In this document: positions 24,093-33,100 of the stretch, piece by piece | How the letters are laid out: each line of letters starts with the position of its first letter | Numbering within the stretch: the stretch's first letter is position 1 | NCBI RefSeq assembly: GCF_000591035.1 | Contig: NC_022521.1 | Location: 434,001-498,000 of the forward strand | Length of the DNA stretch: 64,000 bases | Reading direction: 5' to 3' | Origin: Aeropyrum camini SY1 = JCM 12091 | Lineage (GTDB): Archaea; Thermoproteota; Thermoprotei_A; Sulfolobales; Acidilobaceae | Notes under the pieces: model-generated | Told to the model about the DNA's origin: nothing | The model's input: the letters and a program-made list of their open reading frames with translations, nothing else | Database searches by the model: none | Translations under genes and position numbers: made by a program

Positions 24093-25244
24093 ATGGGTGG
24101 ATATAGAGGCCTCAGGGTTATGGCGGCTGCGCTGCCGGCCTACGCTTACTTCTACAACGTCGGCTCCATAGGCTTCTGGCTTCCGCTACATGTGAGAGAG
24201 CTTGGATGGCCATACACCTACATAACGCTCATAGCCACCTGGTACTTTGTGGCCGTCACGCTGGCCACCCCCCTCGTGGGGCTGCTCTCCGACCTGACTA
24301 GGAGGCCGGGCTACATACTAGCGGCTGGTATGGCTGTGGTGGCTGCAACCTCGGCCGCGATGCCCCACGTCGAGGACCCTCCCCTGCTCATGGCCCTTAG
24401 AGCCCTCCAGGGGCTGGGCCTCGCCGTCGGTCTCCCGATAGCCCTGGGGAGCCTATCGCTGATACAGGGTGTGAGGAGGGGGGTCGCCTCTACGGTGATA
24501 GCCTCTGGCCTGGGCATGTCCGGGGGCGCCCTCCTGTCGGGGGTTATAGTCGAGTATCTGGGGTTCCCTATGCTATTCTACGCCGCTGCAGTCCCGGCGG
24601 CCCTCTCAACCGTAGTGGCCCTGCTATGGAGCCCCCCGCCGCCCCCCTCAGGAGGTCCAGGCCTTCTGGCGGCCCTCGCCAGGGTGCCCTGGGAGGTTTT
24701 CGTTGTTATGGCTGGGATAGCTGTTAGGAACACCTTCGCCAGCGGTGTCTTCAGTATAGTATCCATAATTTTCAACAAGATAGTCGGGATCTCCTACCTC
24801 TCCACTGGCGCCGTGCTGGCTATAAGCCCGGCTATACAGGCTTCGGCCAGCAGCTTCTTTCAGAGGATTATGAGGGGGCGGGCCCTCCTCTTCTACTCCG
24901 CGGGGCTGAGCGGCACTGCCATAACATTCTATATATACCATAGCGCAGACTCCGCCCTAGACCTGGCGGCCGCCCAGGCGGCCCTCGGCACGTTCTACGG
25001 CGCCACGGTTGTCGCGGGCAACACGATGATAATAGCTCTGGCGCCCAGCGAGATAAGGTATACCGCCTCCAGCCTCTACACATTCGCCTTCAACATAGGC
25101 TGGATACTGGGCACCAGCGTGGCTGGGAGGATAATGGACGCTGCTGGAGTGGACGCGTGGATAAGGCTGGCCGTTGCGGGCACACTCGCCTCAGGACTTA
25201 TACCCCTCACCCTACTGGCCTCGGCCAGGGCGAGGAGGATATAG
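24093..25244 (+). CDS. MFS transporter
   Basis: A 383-residue permease with about 12 hydrophobic segments. The loop between helices 2 and 3 carries GLLSDLTRRPGY (around residue 64), the major facilitator signature, and a longer central loop with a Pro-rich patch (PPPPPSGGP) splits the two six-helix halves. The substrate is not evident. Divergent placement next to tenA suggests uptake of a thiamine-related pyrimidine, or equally export of a drug-like compound. Starts at ATG after CTGGTGG. Confidence 0.85.
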   Translation: MGGYRGLRVMAAALPAYAYFYNVGSIGFWLPLHVRELGWPYTYITLIATWYFVAVTLATPLVGLLSDLTRRPGYILAAGMAVVAATSAAMPHVEDPPLLMALRALQGLGLAVGLPIALGSLSLIQGVRRGVASTVIASGLGMSGGALLSGVIVEYLGFPMLFYAAAVPAALSTVVALLWSPPPPPSGGPGLLAALARVPWEVFVVMAGIAVRNTFASGVFSIVSIIFNKIVGISYLSTGAVLAISPAIQASASSFFQRIMRGRALLFYSAGLSGTAITFYIYHSADSALDLAAAQAALGTFYGATVVAGNTMIIALAPSEIRYTASSLYTFAFNIGWILGTSVAGRIMDAAGVDAWIRLAVAGTLASGLIPLTLLASARARRI

Positions 25245-25322
25245 TGTCTATGTGGGCCGTAAAGCTCATGGCGGGTAAAAATCTCCCCAGGTTTCCGTGT
25301 TTAGGGCGGGTTTACCCCCTTT

Positions 25323-26249
25323 TTAGCCCTTGAGCTGTGGTGGCAGGGCTTGGACCAGCTTCCTAACCGCCTCTACAGCCTCGTCGAACTTTCTCTTCTC
25401 CTCGTCGGTCAGGGGGAGCTCGATTATCCTCTCTATCCCGCTCCTCCCTATGACGGCGGGCACCTCGGCCACTATATCGCTGTAGCCGTACTCGCCCTGC
25501 AGGTATAGGCTGTAGGGGTAGATCCTCTTGGCATCCCTCTTTATAGCCTCCACGGTGAGGACTAGGCCCGCCGCTGGGCCGTAGTTGCTGCTGTAGCCTC
25601 TGAGCTCTGTTATCTTTGCACCTGCGTTGACTGTTTCGGAGACAACCTCGTCTATCTCCTCCTTCGACATTAGGTGCTCCAGCGGGACCCCCCCTACGCT
25701 GGATAGCCTGGGTACGGGGAACATCTTCTGGCCGTGCATGCCGAGGACTATGGCGTTGACGCTTCTGAAGCTGACGCCGAGCTTCTGGGATATGTAGTAG
25801 GCCATCCTGGCCGAGTCTAGTATGCCGCTGAACCCTATCACCCTCTCCCTGGGAAAGCCCGTCTTCTTGTACATCACGTAGGTCATAGCGTCGACAGGGT
25901 TTGTCGTTATGACCACTATAGCGTCCTTGGCGTACGCCTTAATCTTCTCAGCCAGGTCGGCCATGGTCTGGGCGTTCGCCTCGAGGAGCTGCTCCCTGGT
26001 CATACCCGGCTTTCTGCCTATGCCAGCCGTCACCAGCACTATGTCGCTGCCCCTCATGTCCTCGTAGCTGTTGCTCCCCCTGATGCTTATGTCCACCCCC
26101 AGCTCCGCCGCCGCGTGGGCGAGGTCGAGCGCCTCCCCCTGGGGCTTCCCCGGGGTCCTGGCTATGAGGAGGAGGTCGTCGTAGCCCCTCATCATCAGCA
26201 TAACAGCAGCGGCCATACCAACCTTGCCAGCGCCAAGTATCGTTATCAA
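25323..26249 (-). CDS. mdh: Malate dehydrogenase
   Basis: A 308-residue NAD(P)-dependent enzyme of the LDH-like MDH group. GAGKVGMAAA near residue 6 is the dinucleotide site. GIGRKPGMTREQL near 78 holds the substrate-binding arginines, with Arg and not Gln in the specificity position, which marks it as malate and not lactate dehydrogenase. ITTNPVDAMTYV and the catalytic His in GMHGQKMFPV near 172 complete the site. It starts at TTG after a GGTGGAG ribosome site. With isocitrate dehydrogenase elsewhere in the window it belongs to the TCA cycle. Confidence 0.95.
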   Translation of the reverse strand: MITILGAGKVGMAAAVMLMMRGYDDLLLIARTPGKPQGEALDLAHAAAELGVDISIRGSNSYEDMRGSDIVLVTAGIGRKPGMTREQLLEANAQTMADLAEKIKAYAKDAIVVITTNPVDAMTYVMYKKTGFPRERVIGFSGILDSARMAYYISQKLGVSFRSVNAIVLGMHGQKMFPVPRLSSVGGVPLEHLMSKEEIDEVVSETVNAGAKITELRGYSSNYGPAAGLVLTVEAIKRDAKRIYPYSLYLQGEYGYSDIVAEVPAVIGRSGIERIIELPLTDEEKRKFDEAVEAVRKLVQALPPQLKG

Positions 26250-26385
26250 AGCGTCTCCACCATATCCTCATAGTCTAAAAATGTAGAATTAATAAGTCTC
26301 CGGAGTTACCGTCGAACCGCTGGCCCACGGGAATTTCTTAATTACCCTGGCTCTCCCAGGCGCTAGTTGGGATTAAGGGGGAGGG

Positions 26386-28446
26386 GTGTTGCTGCTACCC
26401 AGGACGCTGGAGGAGGTGGTGCTGGCGGTACCCGCCAGGGATTATGACAGGGTTGTGGCCGGGCTGGCTGTCGAGGGCATCTTCCACGTCGACACCCCGC
26501 CGCAGGGTGTCAAGGGGGAGGTCGACAGGAGCTATAGGTCGCTCCTGACCCAGGCTTCCGAGAGGTCCTCAAGGATAAGGCAGTACTTCGAGCTCGCCGG
26601 GGTGGAGCCCTACAGGGTGTCGGGTGTGGAGGTAGAGGTTGGGGGCTGGGAGGAGAGCTTCAGGAGATACCTGGAGAAGTACTCTGAGGTGGAGAAGTTC
26701 TACTCAGGCCTCCTGGAGGAGTATTCCGAGGCTGAGTCGAGGCTTAAGGAGCTTCTCGACATAGAGGCTAGGATATCCCCTGTCTCACATGTAGACGCGG
26801 ATATAGCAAGGCTCTACAGCTCCAGGGCCTTCGACTTCGCGGTCTACTACGGAAGCTACTGGGAGGGGCTGGAGGCCCGGGTCGGCGAGATAGTGTCTAG
26901 GGTTGGGGGTCTCGCGGTTGTGGAGCCCTCCGGCGGTTATGTGGTGGTGGCGGTCGCCGTGCCGAAGGGCGCCCTCTCCAAGGTGTCCCCCGAGATACTC
27001 GGCCTCAACCTCTCGATATACACTCCACCGGAGGGCGTGCCCGGCAGCCCTAAGAAGGCTATGGAGTATATTAGGGAGGAGAAGGGGAGGCTCGGCGGGC
27101 GGCTGGCTAGAATCCAGGAGATGGCATCGGAGAGGCTGGGTGAGCTGGCGGAGTTCTACACAGTGGTCTCGGCTTTCGAGAATATATTCAGGTTCCTGGT
27201 GTCGACGCTGAGGAGGGGAGAGACGAGGATAGTCAGGGGGTTCGTGGACGTCAGGGACTCGAGGAGGCTTAGGGGTATACTTGATAAGATGACCCGGGGT
27301 AGCTACGTTATACTCAGCCTCGGCGTCAGGCGGGGGGGCGAGACGCCCACGCCCAGCAAGGTCGACCTCCCCCAGTTCCTCAAGCCTTTCTCCAGGGTTG
27401 TTGAGCTGTACGGCTACCCCGACCCCAACGAGATAGTGCCCACGGCGTTCCTCGCTGTAACCCTGCCGCTAACATTCGCCCTCATGTTCCCTGACGCGGG
27501 CCACGGCCTCCTAGTCCTCCTATTCTCGATATTCTACCTGAGGAGGGTGAGTAGAGACTGGGCGTACGTTCTGGCTGTTATGGGCGGTGCGAGCATAGTC
27601 TCGGGGCTGCTGGCGGGGGAGGTGTTCGGCCCTCTAGTGTCTAAGATGCTGGGGCTGCCTGAGCTCTGGCTCCGGCTGGGGCTTGAGACGCCGCCCTACG
27701 CCATGCCAACCTACGCTATAGACCATGGCGAGGAGGAGCTCGTCCCTACTCTGGTCTACAGAGCGTTGAACGTCAGCCTCTTCATGGGTGCTTTCATGCT
27801 CAGCTTTGGAACGCTGCTTGGAGTCGTTAACGGGGTTATAAAGAGGGATTGGGCTGGCCTGGTGGAGTCCAGGCTACCAAGGTTCCTCCTGTTCGCCTCG
27901 ATAACCAGCCCCTTCCTAGTCTACATGGACGCTGGGGAGGCTGGCTCGGTGCTTAGGCAGGCGCTCCTCGAGCTGGGTGGAGATAGCTTGGCGGCCAAGC
28001 TTGTTCTAGCGGGCTCCCTACTCGGCCTGGTGTGGATGCTGCTGGCCGGCCCCATATTGTACATGCTGGAGGGCCACAGCCCCCTAGCCGGGCTGGCAAA
28101 CAGCTTCCTAGAGGCCTACGAATCCCTCCTGATGCTAGTCGGCAACATACCCAGCTTCCTCAGGATTATGGCCCTCGCACTGGCCCACTCCAGCCTGGTC
28201 TTCGTGGTCTATTATCTAACAGTTATGATAATGCAGGGGGGGATACTGGCTGACGTGGTGGGCGCCCTCCTGTACGTTGGAGGCAACCTCGCCGTAGCCG
28301 GTATGGAGGGCCTGCTGGCGTTCGCCCACGCATCGAGGCTGCACTTCTACGAGTGGTTCAGCAAGTTCTACAGCGGCACAGGGGTGCCTTACACGCCGAT
28401 CAGGGTTGAGGGTGTAAGGATAAAAATAGCAGGCCAGACTTTTTAA
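26386..28446 (+). CDS. atpI: A/V-type ATP synthase subunit I (116-kDa family)
   Basis: A 686-residue protein with a coiled-coil-rich soluble half (to about residue 345) and a membrane half of seven or so helices. FPDAGHGLLVLLF near residue 367 is the family hallmark, and IPSFLRIMALALAHSSL near 583 carries the conserved Arg facing the proton path. This subunit links the stator stalks to the rotor ring. No other ATP synthase subunits are nearby, so it is separated from the main operon. It starts at TTG behind a GGGGAGGGGTG ribosome site, divergent from mdh. Confidence 0.93.
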   Translation: MLLLPRTLEEVVLAVPARDYDRVVAGLAVEGIFHVDTPPQGVKGEVDRSYRSLLTQASERSSRIRQYFELAGVEPYRVSGVEVEVGGWEESFRRYLEKYSEVEKFYSGLLEEYSEAESRLKELLDIEARISPVSHVDADIARLYSSRAFDFAVYYGSYWEGLEARVGEIVSRVGGLAVVEPSGGYVVVAVAVPKGALSKVSPEILGLNLSIYTPPEGVPGSPKKAMEYIREEKGRLGGRLARIQEMASERLGELAEFYTVVSAFENIFRFLVSTLRRGETRIVRGFVDVRDSRRLRGILDKMTRGSYVILSLGVRRGGETPTPSKVDLPQFLKPFSRVVELYGYPDPNEIVPTAFLAVTLPLTFALMFPDAGHGLLVLLFSIFYLRRVSRDWAYVLAVMGGASIVSGLLAGEVFGPLVSKMLGLPELWLRLGLETPPYAMPTYAIDHGEEELVPTLVYRALNVSLFMGAFMLSFGTLLGVVNGVIKRDWAGLVESRLPRFLLFASITSPFLVYMDAGEAGSVLRQALLELGGDSLAAKLVLAGSLLGLVWMLLAGPILYMLEGHSPLAGLANSFLEAYESLLMLVGNIPSFLRIMALALAHSSLVFVVYYLTVMIMQGGILADVVGALLYVGGNLAVAGMEGLLAFAHASRLHFYEWFSKFYSGTGVPYTPIRVEGVRIKIAGQTF

Positions 28447-28467
28447 ACGGTGCACGCCCCCTTGGCA

Positions 28468-29667
28468 GTGAGTTATAACAGGAGGGTAGACCTCATAACA
28501 GGCAGCCCTACGAGGAAGATAGATGCTGTGAGGGAGAGGCTGGCCCGGGAGGGTAGGGACGTTATCCTACTCTCAACCGGCCAGCCCGGCTTCCTGCCCC
28601 CCAGGTTTCTTAGGGAGAGGCTGGCCCGGGCTCTTCTCGACGAGGGGTTTAAGAGGCTGTACTCCTACACCCCGACCCCAGGCTATGCTGACGTTAGGGA
28701 GTCTATAGCCGAGGACCTCGCAGCCCTAGGCGGCCCCAGGGTTGAGCCCGACGACATACTTGTTACCGCCGGCGGGCAGGAGGCCATGTTTGCAGCCCTC
28801 TCCACCATACTGGAGCCTGGCGACAAGGTAGTGCTTATGGACCCGACATACTTCGGCTACAAGCCGATAGTCGAGTACCTTGGGGGGAGGGTGGAGTGGG
28901 TTAGAGCACCCCCCTCTCTAGGCTTCCAGCCGGACGAGGAGGAGCTTAAGAAGGTTTTCACGAGGGGTGTGAAGGCTGTGGTGCTGGTGTCGCCCGACAA
29001 CCCTACAGGCAGGCTTCTCTCAGCAGACTCTGCGAAGCTCGTCGCGGATCTCGCTGTAGACTCGGGGGCGTGGATAGTCTATGACGAGGCCTATAAGACA
29101 CTGGTTTTCGAGGGGGAGCACGTCTACCTCTACAAACTCGCCCCGGACAACACTATATCTATAAACACGTTCAGCAAAGACCCGGGCTTCCCCGGCTGGA
29201 GGCTGGGCTACCTCTACGGGCCTAGGTGGATCGTAGGGAAGATAAGGCTTGTGTCGGAGGAGCTGGTATACTGTCCCCCCAGCATAGCGCAGGTGGCCGC
29301 CAAGATATACCTGGGGGACAGGGAGGCCAGGCTCAAGCACCTAGAGTACGCCAGGGAGTTCCTGAAGACGAGGATGGAGGCTATGGCTGTTGCCCTAGAG
29401 GAGATGCTGCCGGAGGCGGTGTTCACGAGGCCGGGCGGCTCCATGTTCATAACAGTGGACCTCTCCAGCTACCTATCTAGAGCTTCGTTAACCTCGGAGG
29501 AGCTGTCGGTGAAACTCTTGGACGAGGAGTCAGTAGCCACGGTGCCGGGCCGCTACTTCGGCCCCAGCGGAGACACCATGCTAAGACTGAGCTTCGCCAC
29601 GGAGACGCCGGAGAGGATAAGAGAGGGTATAAGGAGGCTGGCCAGCCTCCTTGAGAGGCTTGGATGA
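28468..29667 (+). CDS. Class I/II PLP aminotransferase
   Basis: About 399 residues from GTG 28468. The fold type I signature runs from SYTPTPGYADVR near residue 66, through SPDNPTGR near 175 and DEAYK near 206, to the PLP lysine in NTFSKDPGFPGWRLGY near 233, with a conserved substrate-carboxylate Arg near the C-terminus (MLRLSFAT). It resembles archaeal aspartate or multi-substrate aminotransferases; substrate is not defined. A TATA-like TTTTTAAACG overlaps the end of atpI, about 25 bases before GTG 28468, so a separate leaderless transcript is likely despite the tight spacing. Confidence 0.88.
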   Translation: MSYNRRVDLITGSPTRKIDAVRERLAREGRDVILLSTGQPGFLPPRFLRERLARALLDEGFKRLYSYTPTPGYADVRESIAEDLAALGGPRVEPDDILVTAGGQEAMFAALSTILEPGDKVVLMDPTYFGYKPIVEYLGGRVEWVRAPPSLGFQPDEEELKKVFTRGVKAVVLVSPDNPTGRLLSADSAKLVADLAVDSGAWIVYDEAYKTLVFEGEHVYLYKLAPDNTISINTFSKDPGFPGWRLGYLYGPRWIVGKIRLVSEELVYCPPSIAQVAAKIYLGDREARLKHLEYAREFLKTRMEAMAVALEEMLPEAVFTRPGGSMFITVDLSSYLSRASLTSEELSVKLLDEESVATVPGRYFGPSGDTMLRLSFATETPERIREGIRRLASLLERLG

Positions 29668-29713
29668 AAACGGCGGAAACCGGAAGCCCCATACTATTAT
29701 TATCCGCCCCCGG

Positions 29714-30064
29714 CTAGCATACCTTGCTTCCAGGCTCAACCGGCTCGCTCACAGTCAGTAGAACCGGCTTCTCCCCGTCGCCGCAGGGGGCCGCCAGCAC
29801 CATCCCCTGGCTCACCTCCCCCGCCATCCTCTTCGGCCGCAGGTTGGCGACCACTATGACGAGCCTTCCAACCAGCTCCTCGGGCGAGTACCATCTGGCT
29901 ATGCCGGCGAGGACCTGCCTCTCCTCACCGCCTATGTCTACTATTAGTTTGAGTAGCTTCTTGCTGTGCGGAAGCCTCTCAGCCCTGACAACCCTCCCCA
30001 CACGCAGGTCGACTTTGGCAAAGTCCTCTATACCTATGAGCTCATCCCCTCCTCCCTGCGCCAC
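29714..30064 (-). CDS. Stand-alone tRNA-binding domain protein (MetRS beta-like)
   Basis: A 116-residue OB-fold protein with the EMAP II/MetG C-terminal pattern: FAKVDLRVGRVVRAE near residue 15, HSKKLLKLIVDIG near 32, QVLAGIARWYSPEEL near 50 and VIVVANLRPKRMAGEVSQGM near 70. In many archaea this domain is a separate subunit that binds methionyl-tRNA synthetase and improves tRNA affinity. The main MetRS subunit is not in the window. The start is ATG, with a TATA-like CTTTATCCC near 30100 on the minus strand. Confidence 0.88.
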   Translation of the reverse strand: MAQGGGDELIGIEDFAKVDLRVGRVVRAERLPHSKKLLKLIVDIGGEERQVLAGIARWYSPEELVGRLVIVVANLRPKRMAGEVSQGMVLAAPCGDGEKPVLLTVSEPVEPGSKVC

Positions 30065-30118
30065 AACCTTCCACCACGCTGAAATATCCCGCCAGGGGGA
30101 TAAAGAATCTAATTCCCG

Positions 30119-30172
30119 GGGTGACGACCCCAGGCGACACCGAACACCCCCGGGAGGGAGCCTGGGGGTGTT
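30119..30172 (-). other. Double hairpin between panB and the MetRS beta-like gene
   Basis: A 12-base-pair hairpin (AACACCCCC.GG arm at 30143-30154, CC.GGGGGTGTT arm at 30161-30172, one G-U pair, six-base loop) is followed on the minus strand by a smaller GGGG-TCGTCA-CCCC hairpin at about 30119-30132. It lies 36 bases after the panB stop and before the next promoter. It could be a processing or termination structure, or a small RNA. Seen directly; role unknown. Confidence 0.4.
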
Positions 30173-30207
30173 GTGAGGAGTTCAGCCTTGTCTGACCTTG
30201 GCCAGCT

Positions 30208-31032
30208 CTAGTCTAGGTCATCCAGGGGCTCCTTCGCGTGTACCACATGCTCCTCGCTGGGGAACCTGCCGGCCCTCACGTCCTCGGCGTATCTGGAGAG
30301 GGCTTCTAGCATTATTCTCCTGGCGTCAACATATTTTTTGGCGAAGGGTGGTGTGAGGCGTGAGAGCCCTACTATATCGTGGAACACTAGTATCTGGCCG
30401 TCGCACCTTCGACCGCTGCCTATGCATATAGTCGGCACCGGCAACCTCCTTGTCACTATCTCGGCCGCCTCCTCCGAGACGAACTCCAGTACTATGCTGA
30501 AAACCCCGGCCTCCACGAGGGACTCGGCGTCTAGGAGGAGTTCACGCGCCTCACCCCTCCCCCGGGCCCTCGGCCTGTAGCCCCCTATCCTCAAGGCTCT
30601 CTGCGGCGTTAGGCCGAGGTGGCCCATGACCGGGATGCCCGCGTCAACTATAGCCTTCACCCTGTCGGCGTACTCGCTGCCGCCCTCGAGCTTAACCGCC
30701 TCGCCCCCCGCCCTGACCAGTGCTATGGCGCTCTCGACCGCGGAGGTCACGCTTGACTCGTAGCTGCCGAAGGGCATGTCAGCCACTATCAACGGACTCC
30801 TAGCGGCCCTCGCAACGGCTGCTGTGTGCCTCACCATGTCATCCAGGGTTACCTGGAGCGTCGAGGGGTAGCCGAGTACAACCATGCCCAGGCTGTCGCC
30901 CACTAGTATCACATCAACCCCCGCATCCTCTGCTATCCACGCTGTAGGGTAGTCGTAGGCCGTCACCGCCACTATCGGCCTCTCCCCCTTCATCTTCAGT
31001 ATCCTCCTAGCCGTGACCTTCTCCCGGGCCAT
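30208..31032 (-). CDS. panB: Ketopantoate hydroxymethyltransferase
   Basis: A 274-residue TIM-barrel enzyme that adds a hydroxymethyl group from methylene-tetrahydropterin to alpha-ketoisovalerate, the first step to pantoate and CoA. Visible signatures are VAVTAYDYPTA near residue 21, VGDSLGMVVLGY near 42 (metal-binding Asp), DMPFGSY near 84, VKLEGG near 113, GHLGLTPQ near 136 and a Glu in VLEFVSEEAAE near 180. It starts 22 bases after the panE stop on the same strand, so the two consecutive steps form one operon. Confidence 0.95.
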   Translation of the reverse strand: MAREKVTARRILKMKGERPIVAVTAYDYPTAWIAEDAGVDVILVGDSLGMVVLGYPSTLQVTLDDMVRHTAAVARAARSPLIVADMPFGSYESSVTSAVESAIALVRAGGEAVKLEGGSEYADRVKAIVDAGIPVMGHLGLTPQRALRIGGYRPRARGRGEARELLLDAESLVEAGVFSIVLEFVSEEAAEIVTRRLPVPTICIGSGRRCDGQILVFHDIVGLSRLTPPFAKKYVDARRIMLEALSRYAEDVRAGRFPSEEHVVHAKEPLDDLD

Positions 31033-31054
31033 GCAGCCACACCGTGATGCCGGG

Positions 31055-31984
31055 CTAGTTGTCCGCCGTGGGGTTTAGTCTTTCCATGGAGCCGCATCTA
31101 AGCGTGTAGAGGGCCTGGAAGAGGAGGTAGAGGGCCTCCACCGTAGGCGCCCCGACGCCGAGCCTCCGCGCATCCTCTACCACACGCCCCGCTATGTAGG
31201 GTGCCTCGCTCCTCCTACACCTCTTCAGGTCCTGGAGCGTGGAGGACTCGTTGTCGTACGTCTGCAGCGCCACAAGCCTGGTATACCCGACAGGGTCCTC
31301 CGGGAGCCTGTAGCCCAGCATAGATGCCACCAGCCCAACCTCCGAGGTCGCCTTCGACGCCAGCCTCCACGCCCCAGGGTTCTCGACCACTATACCGTTC
31401 CTCGAGCCCAGTATCGACGTGATAAGGTTTATGGCCGTGTTTGCAGCGGCCTTCAGCCACCTCCACGCCTCAATATCACCCGTCATCACCGCAGGCGCCC
31501 CGCCCCTGCGAAGTATCTCGAAAGCCTCTAGAGCGGCATCGCCAGCCTCGCCCCGCGACCCCACTATCAACCTGCCTATACCCGCGACCCTAGCAAGCCC
31601 CGCCTCCATCGAGGAGACCCCGCTCTCCACAACTATGGCAGCAGCGTCGAGGCCCAGTTCCACGGCCCTCTCATAACCCCCCCACCCGTTGCTGGCTACA
31701 GCCACCATATCGGAGAACCCTGAGGCAGCCTCTACAGCCGCGGCTGCGTCATACGCTTTCACAGCTATGAAGGAGAGCCTGCACCTGCGCGGCGGCGACC
31801 CCTCATACGGCTCTATAGGGACGTGGGCGTCTATGAGGCCGTAGAGCCTGAGGCCAGCCAGCAGGTTAATAGCCTGACGCCGCCTCCTAACCACCGCTAC
31901 AGGCGGCCTGCCTGTAGCCCTGTGTATGTAGTATGCCAGCAGGCTCCCTACACCGCCCATCCCAACTATGCAGTACGCATTCAC
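31055..31984 (-). CDS. panE: Ketopantoate reductase
   Basis: A 309-residue NAD(P)H-dependent enzyme reducing ketopantoate to pantoate. GMGGVGSLLAYY near residue 8 is the dinucleotide fold, VKAYDA near 74 follows the strand holding the cofactor, and the catalytic Lys lies in WRWLKAAANTAINLI near 186 with Asn residues that bind substrate. A second conserved region near residue 252 (SSTLQDLKRCRRSEAPYI) replaces the usual SSMLQDxxxGRxTEID, keeping the Glu. It leads the panE-panB operon. Confidence 0.9.
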   Translation of the reverse strand: MNAYCIVGMGGVGSLLAYYIHRATGRPPVAVVRRRRQAINLLAGLRLYGLIDAHVPIEPYEGSPPRRCRLSFIAVKAYDAAAAVEAASGFSDMVAVASNGWGGYERAVELGLDAAAIVVESGVSSMEAGLARVAGIGRLIVGSRGEAGDAALEAFEILRRGGAPAVMTGDIEAWRWLKAAANTAINLITSILGSRNGIVVENPGAWRLASKATSEVGLVASMLGYRLPEDPVGYTRLVALQTYDNESSTLQDLKRCRRSEAPYIAGRVVEDARRLGVGAPTVEALYLLFQALYTLRCGSMERLNPTADN

Positions 31985-32051
31985 CCCGACTAACCCCGGA
32001 GCCCAGCCCGCACTCCGTCTAGACTACCATGGGGGAGGATGGGGTGGGTGG

Positions 32052-32125
32052 TGGACCGGCCGGGATTTGAACCCGGGGCCTCCCGGATGCCAACCGGGCG
32101 CTCTTCCAGGCTGAGCTACCGGCCC
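32052..32125 (-). tRNA. tRNA-Ala (GGC)
   Basis: On the minus strand: acceptor GGGCCGG/CCGGTCC with a G3-U70 wobble pair, the alanine identity element, D stem GCTC/GAGC, anticodon stem and loop CCCGG-TTGGCAT-CCGGG with anticodon GGC, T loop TTCAAAT, discriminator A and encoded CCA (complement of 32049-32051). No intron; 74 bases. Confidence 0.95.
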
Positions 32126-32270
32126 ACGCCCGCTTCCCGCTGGAGGTGCGGGGCCCCAGGATACCTATCATACTTTATGAAGCGGTTTTAAGGATTAGGG
32201 CTTATACAACCGTTTCTGCCTTAAGGACGTAAAACCCGCCGGCGGCCCTCTAGTGGGTTTGGTGCTTGGC

Positions 32271-32717
32271 GTGGCGGGGGCTATCCACTCCCTCAGGGGT
32301 ACTGTATTCTGGAGTGAGACTGACGCCGCGCAGATAGCCCATTTCAGCACGTTTTTCAAGATATGCGAGTGGGCTGAGGAGGATTTCTTCAGGCGGGCTC
32401 TAGGGGACGAGGCTTTCCACGGTGTTCTGGAGTCTAACGTGATGTTCCCCAGGGTTAGGGCCGAGTGCACCTACCACTACCCACTCCACGTGCACGACGA
32501 CTTCAGGGTTGATATTGTCGATGTGTCTATAGGCGTTAAGAGCATATCCTACGCGTTCAAGGTGTGGAACGAGACGCACTCAACCCTCTCGGCGGAGTGC
32601 AGGCTTGTCACTGTGGCGGTGGACCCGAGGGGCTTCAAGTCGGTGGAGGTTCCGGGCTATATAAGGGAGAGGCTGCTGGCGGCTGGGGCGCGGCATGGTG
32701 AAGGTGGGAGGCGGTAG
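32271..32717 (+). CDS. Hotdog-fold acyl-CoA thioesterase (YbgC/4HBT type)
   Basis: About 148 residues from GTG 32271; the frame is open from GTG 32253. The pattern RGTVFWSETDAAQIAHFSTFFKICEWAEEDFF near the N-terminus contains the catalytic Asp and following helix of the 4-hydroxybenzoyl-CoA thioesterase family, though the family position D-x-x-G-x-v-y reads D-A-A-Q-I-A-H. The long beta strands later (FRVDIVDVSIGVKSISYAFKV) complete the hotdog. Substrate acyl-CoA is unknown; the acyl-CoA dehydrogenase in the window hints at fatty or aromatic acyl metabolism. Confidence 0.8.
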   Translation: MAGAIHSLRGTVFWSETDAAQIAHFSTFFKICEWAEEDFFRRALGDEAFHGVLESNVMFPRVRAECTYHYPLHVHDDFRVDIVDVSIGVKSISYAFKVWNETHSTLSAECRLVTVAVDPRGFKSVEVPGYIRERLLAAGARHGEGGRR

Positions 32718-32782
32718 GGAACGGCGGCCAACTGCTTTAACCTCCAAACACTATACTCTAATCCCCTTGGGGATGCTGGAGG

Positions 32783-33079
32783 TTGCCCGCGCCTCTTAGG
32801 AAGGTCGTCCTCGACGTGCTGAAGCCCATAAGGGGCCCCTCAATAATAGATGTGAGTAGAGAGGTGGCCGCCCTCCCCGGGATAGAGGGCGTCAACATAA
32901 CTGTTAAGGAGATAGACGTGGAGACTGTGACGCTGACCATGACGATCGAGGGCAGCGACATAGATTATGGTTCTGTGGAGAAGAAGCTGGAGGAGCTTGG
33001 GTGCATTGTACACAGTATAGACCAGGCTGTAGCCGGTAAGAAAATAGTCGAGCAGGAGGAGGTCGAGCAGGGGGAATAG
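32783..33079 (+). CDS. DUF211 family protein
   Basis: A 98-residue protein starting at TTG behind GGAGG. It shows the DUF211 pattern: LRKVVLDVLKP, GPSIIDVSREVAALPGIEGVNITVKEID, and CIVHSIDQAVAGKKIVE at the end. Members have a ferredoxin-like beta-alpha-beta fold and form hexamers, with proposed metal or ligand binding; no enzyme activity is established. The C-terminal tail is Glu-rich. It is convergent with the JAMM protease gene, 21 bases away. Confidence 0.88.
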   Translation: MPAPLRKVVLDVLKPIRGPSIIDVSREVAALPGIEGVNITVKEIDVETVTLTMTIEGSDIDYGSVEKKLEELGCIVHSIDQAVAGKKIVEQEEVEQGE

Positions 33080-33100
33080 GGGGCTGGCGGCCCCGCGTCC

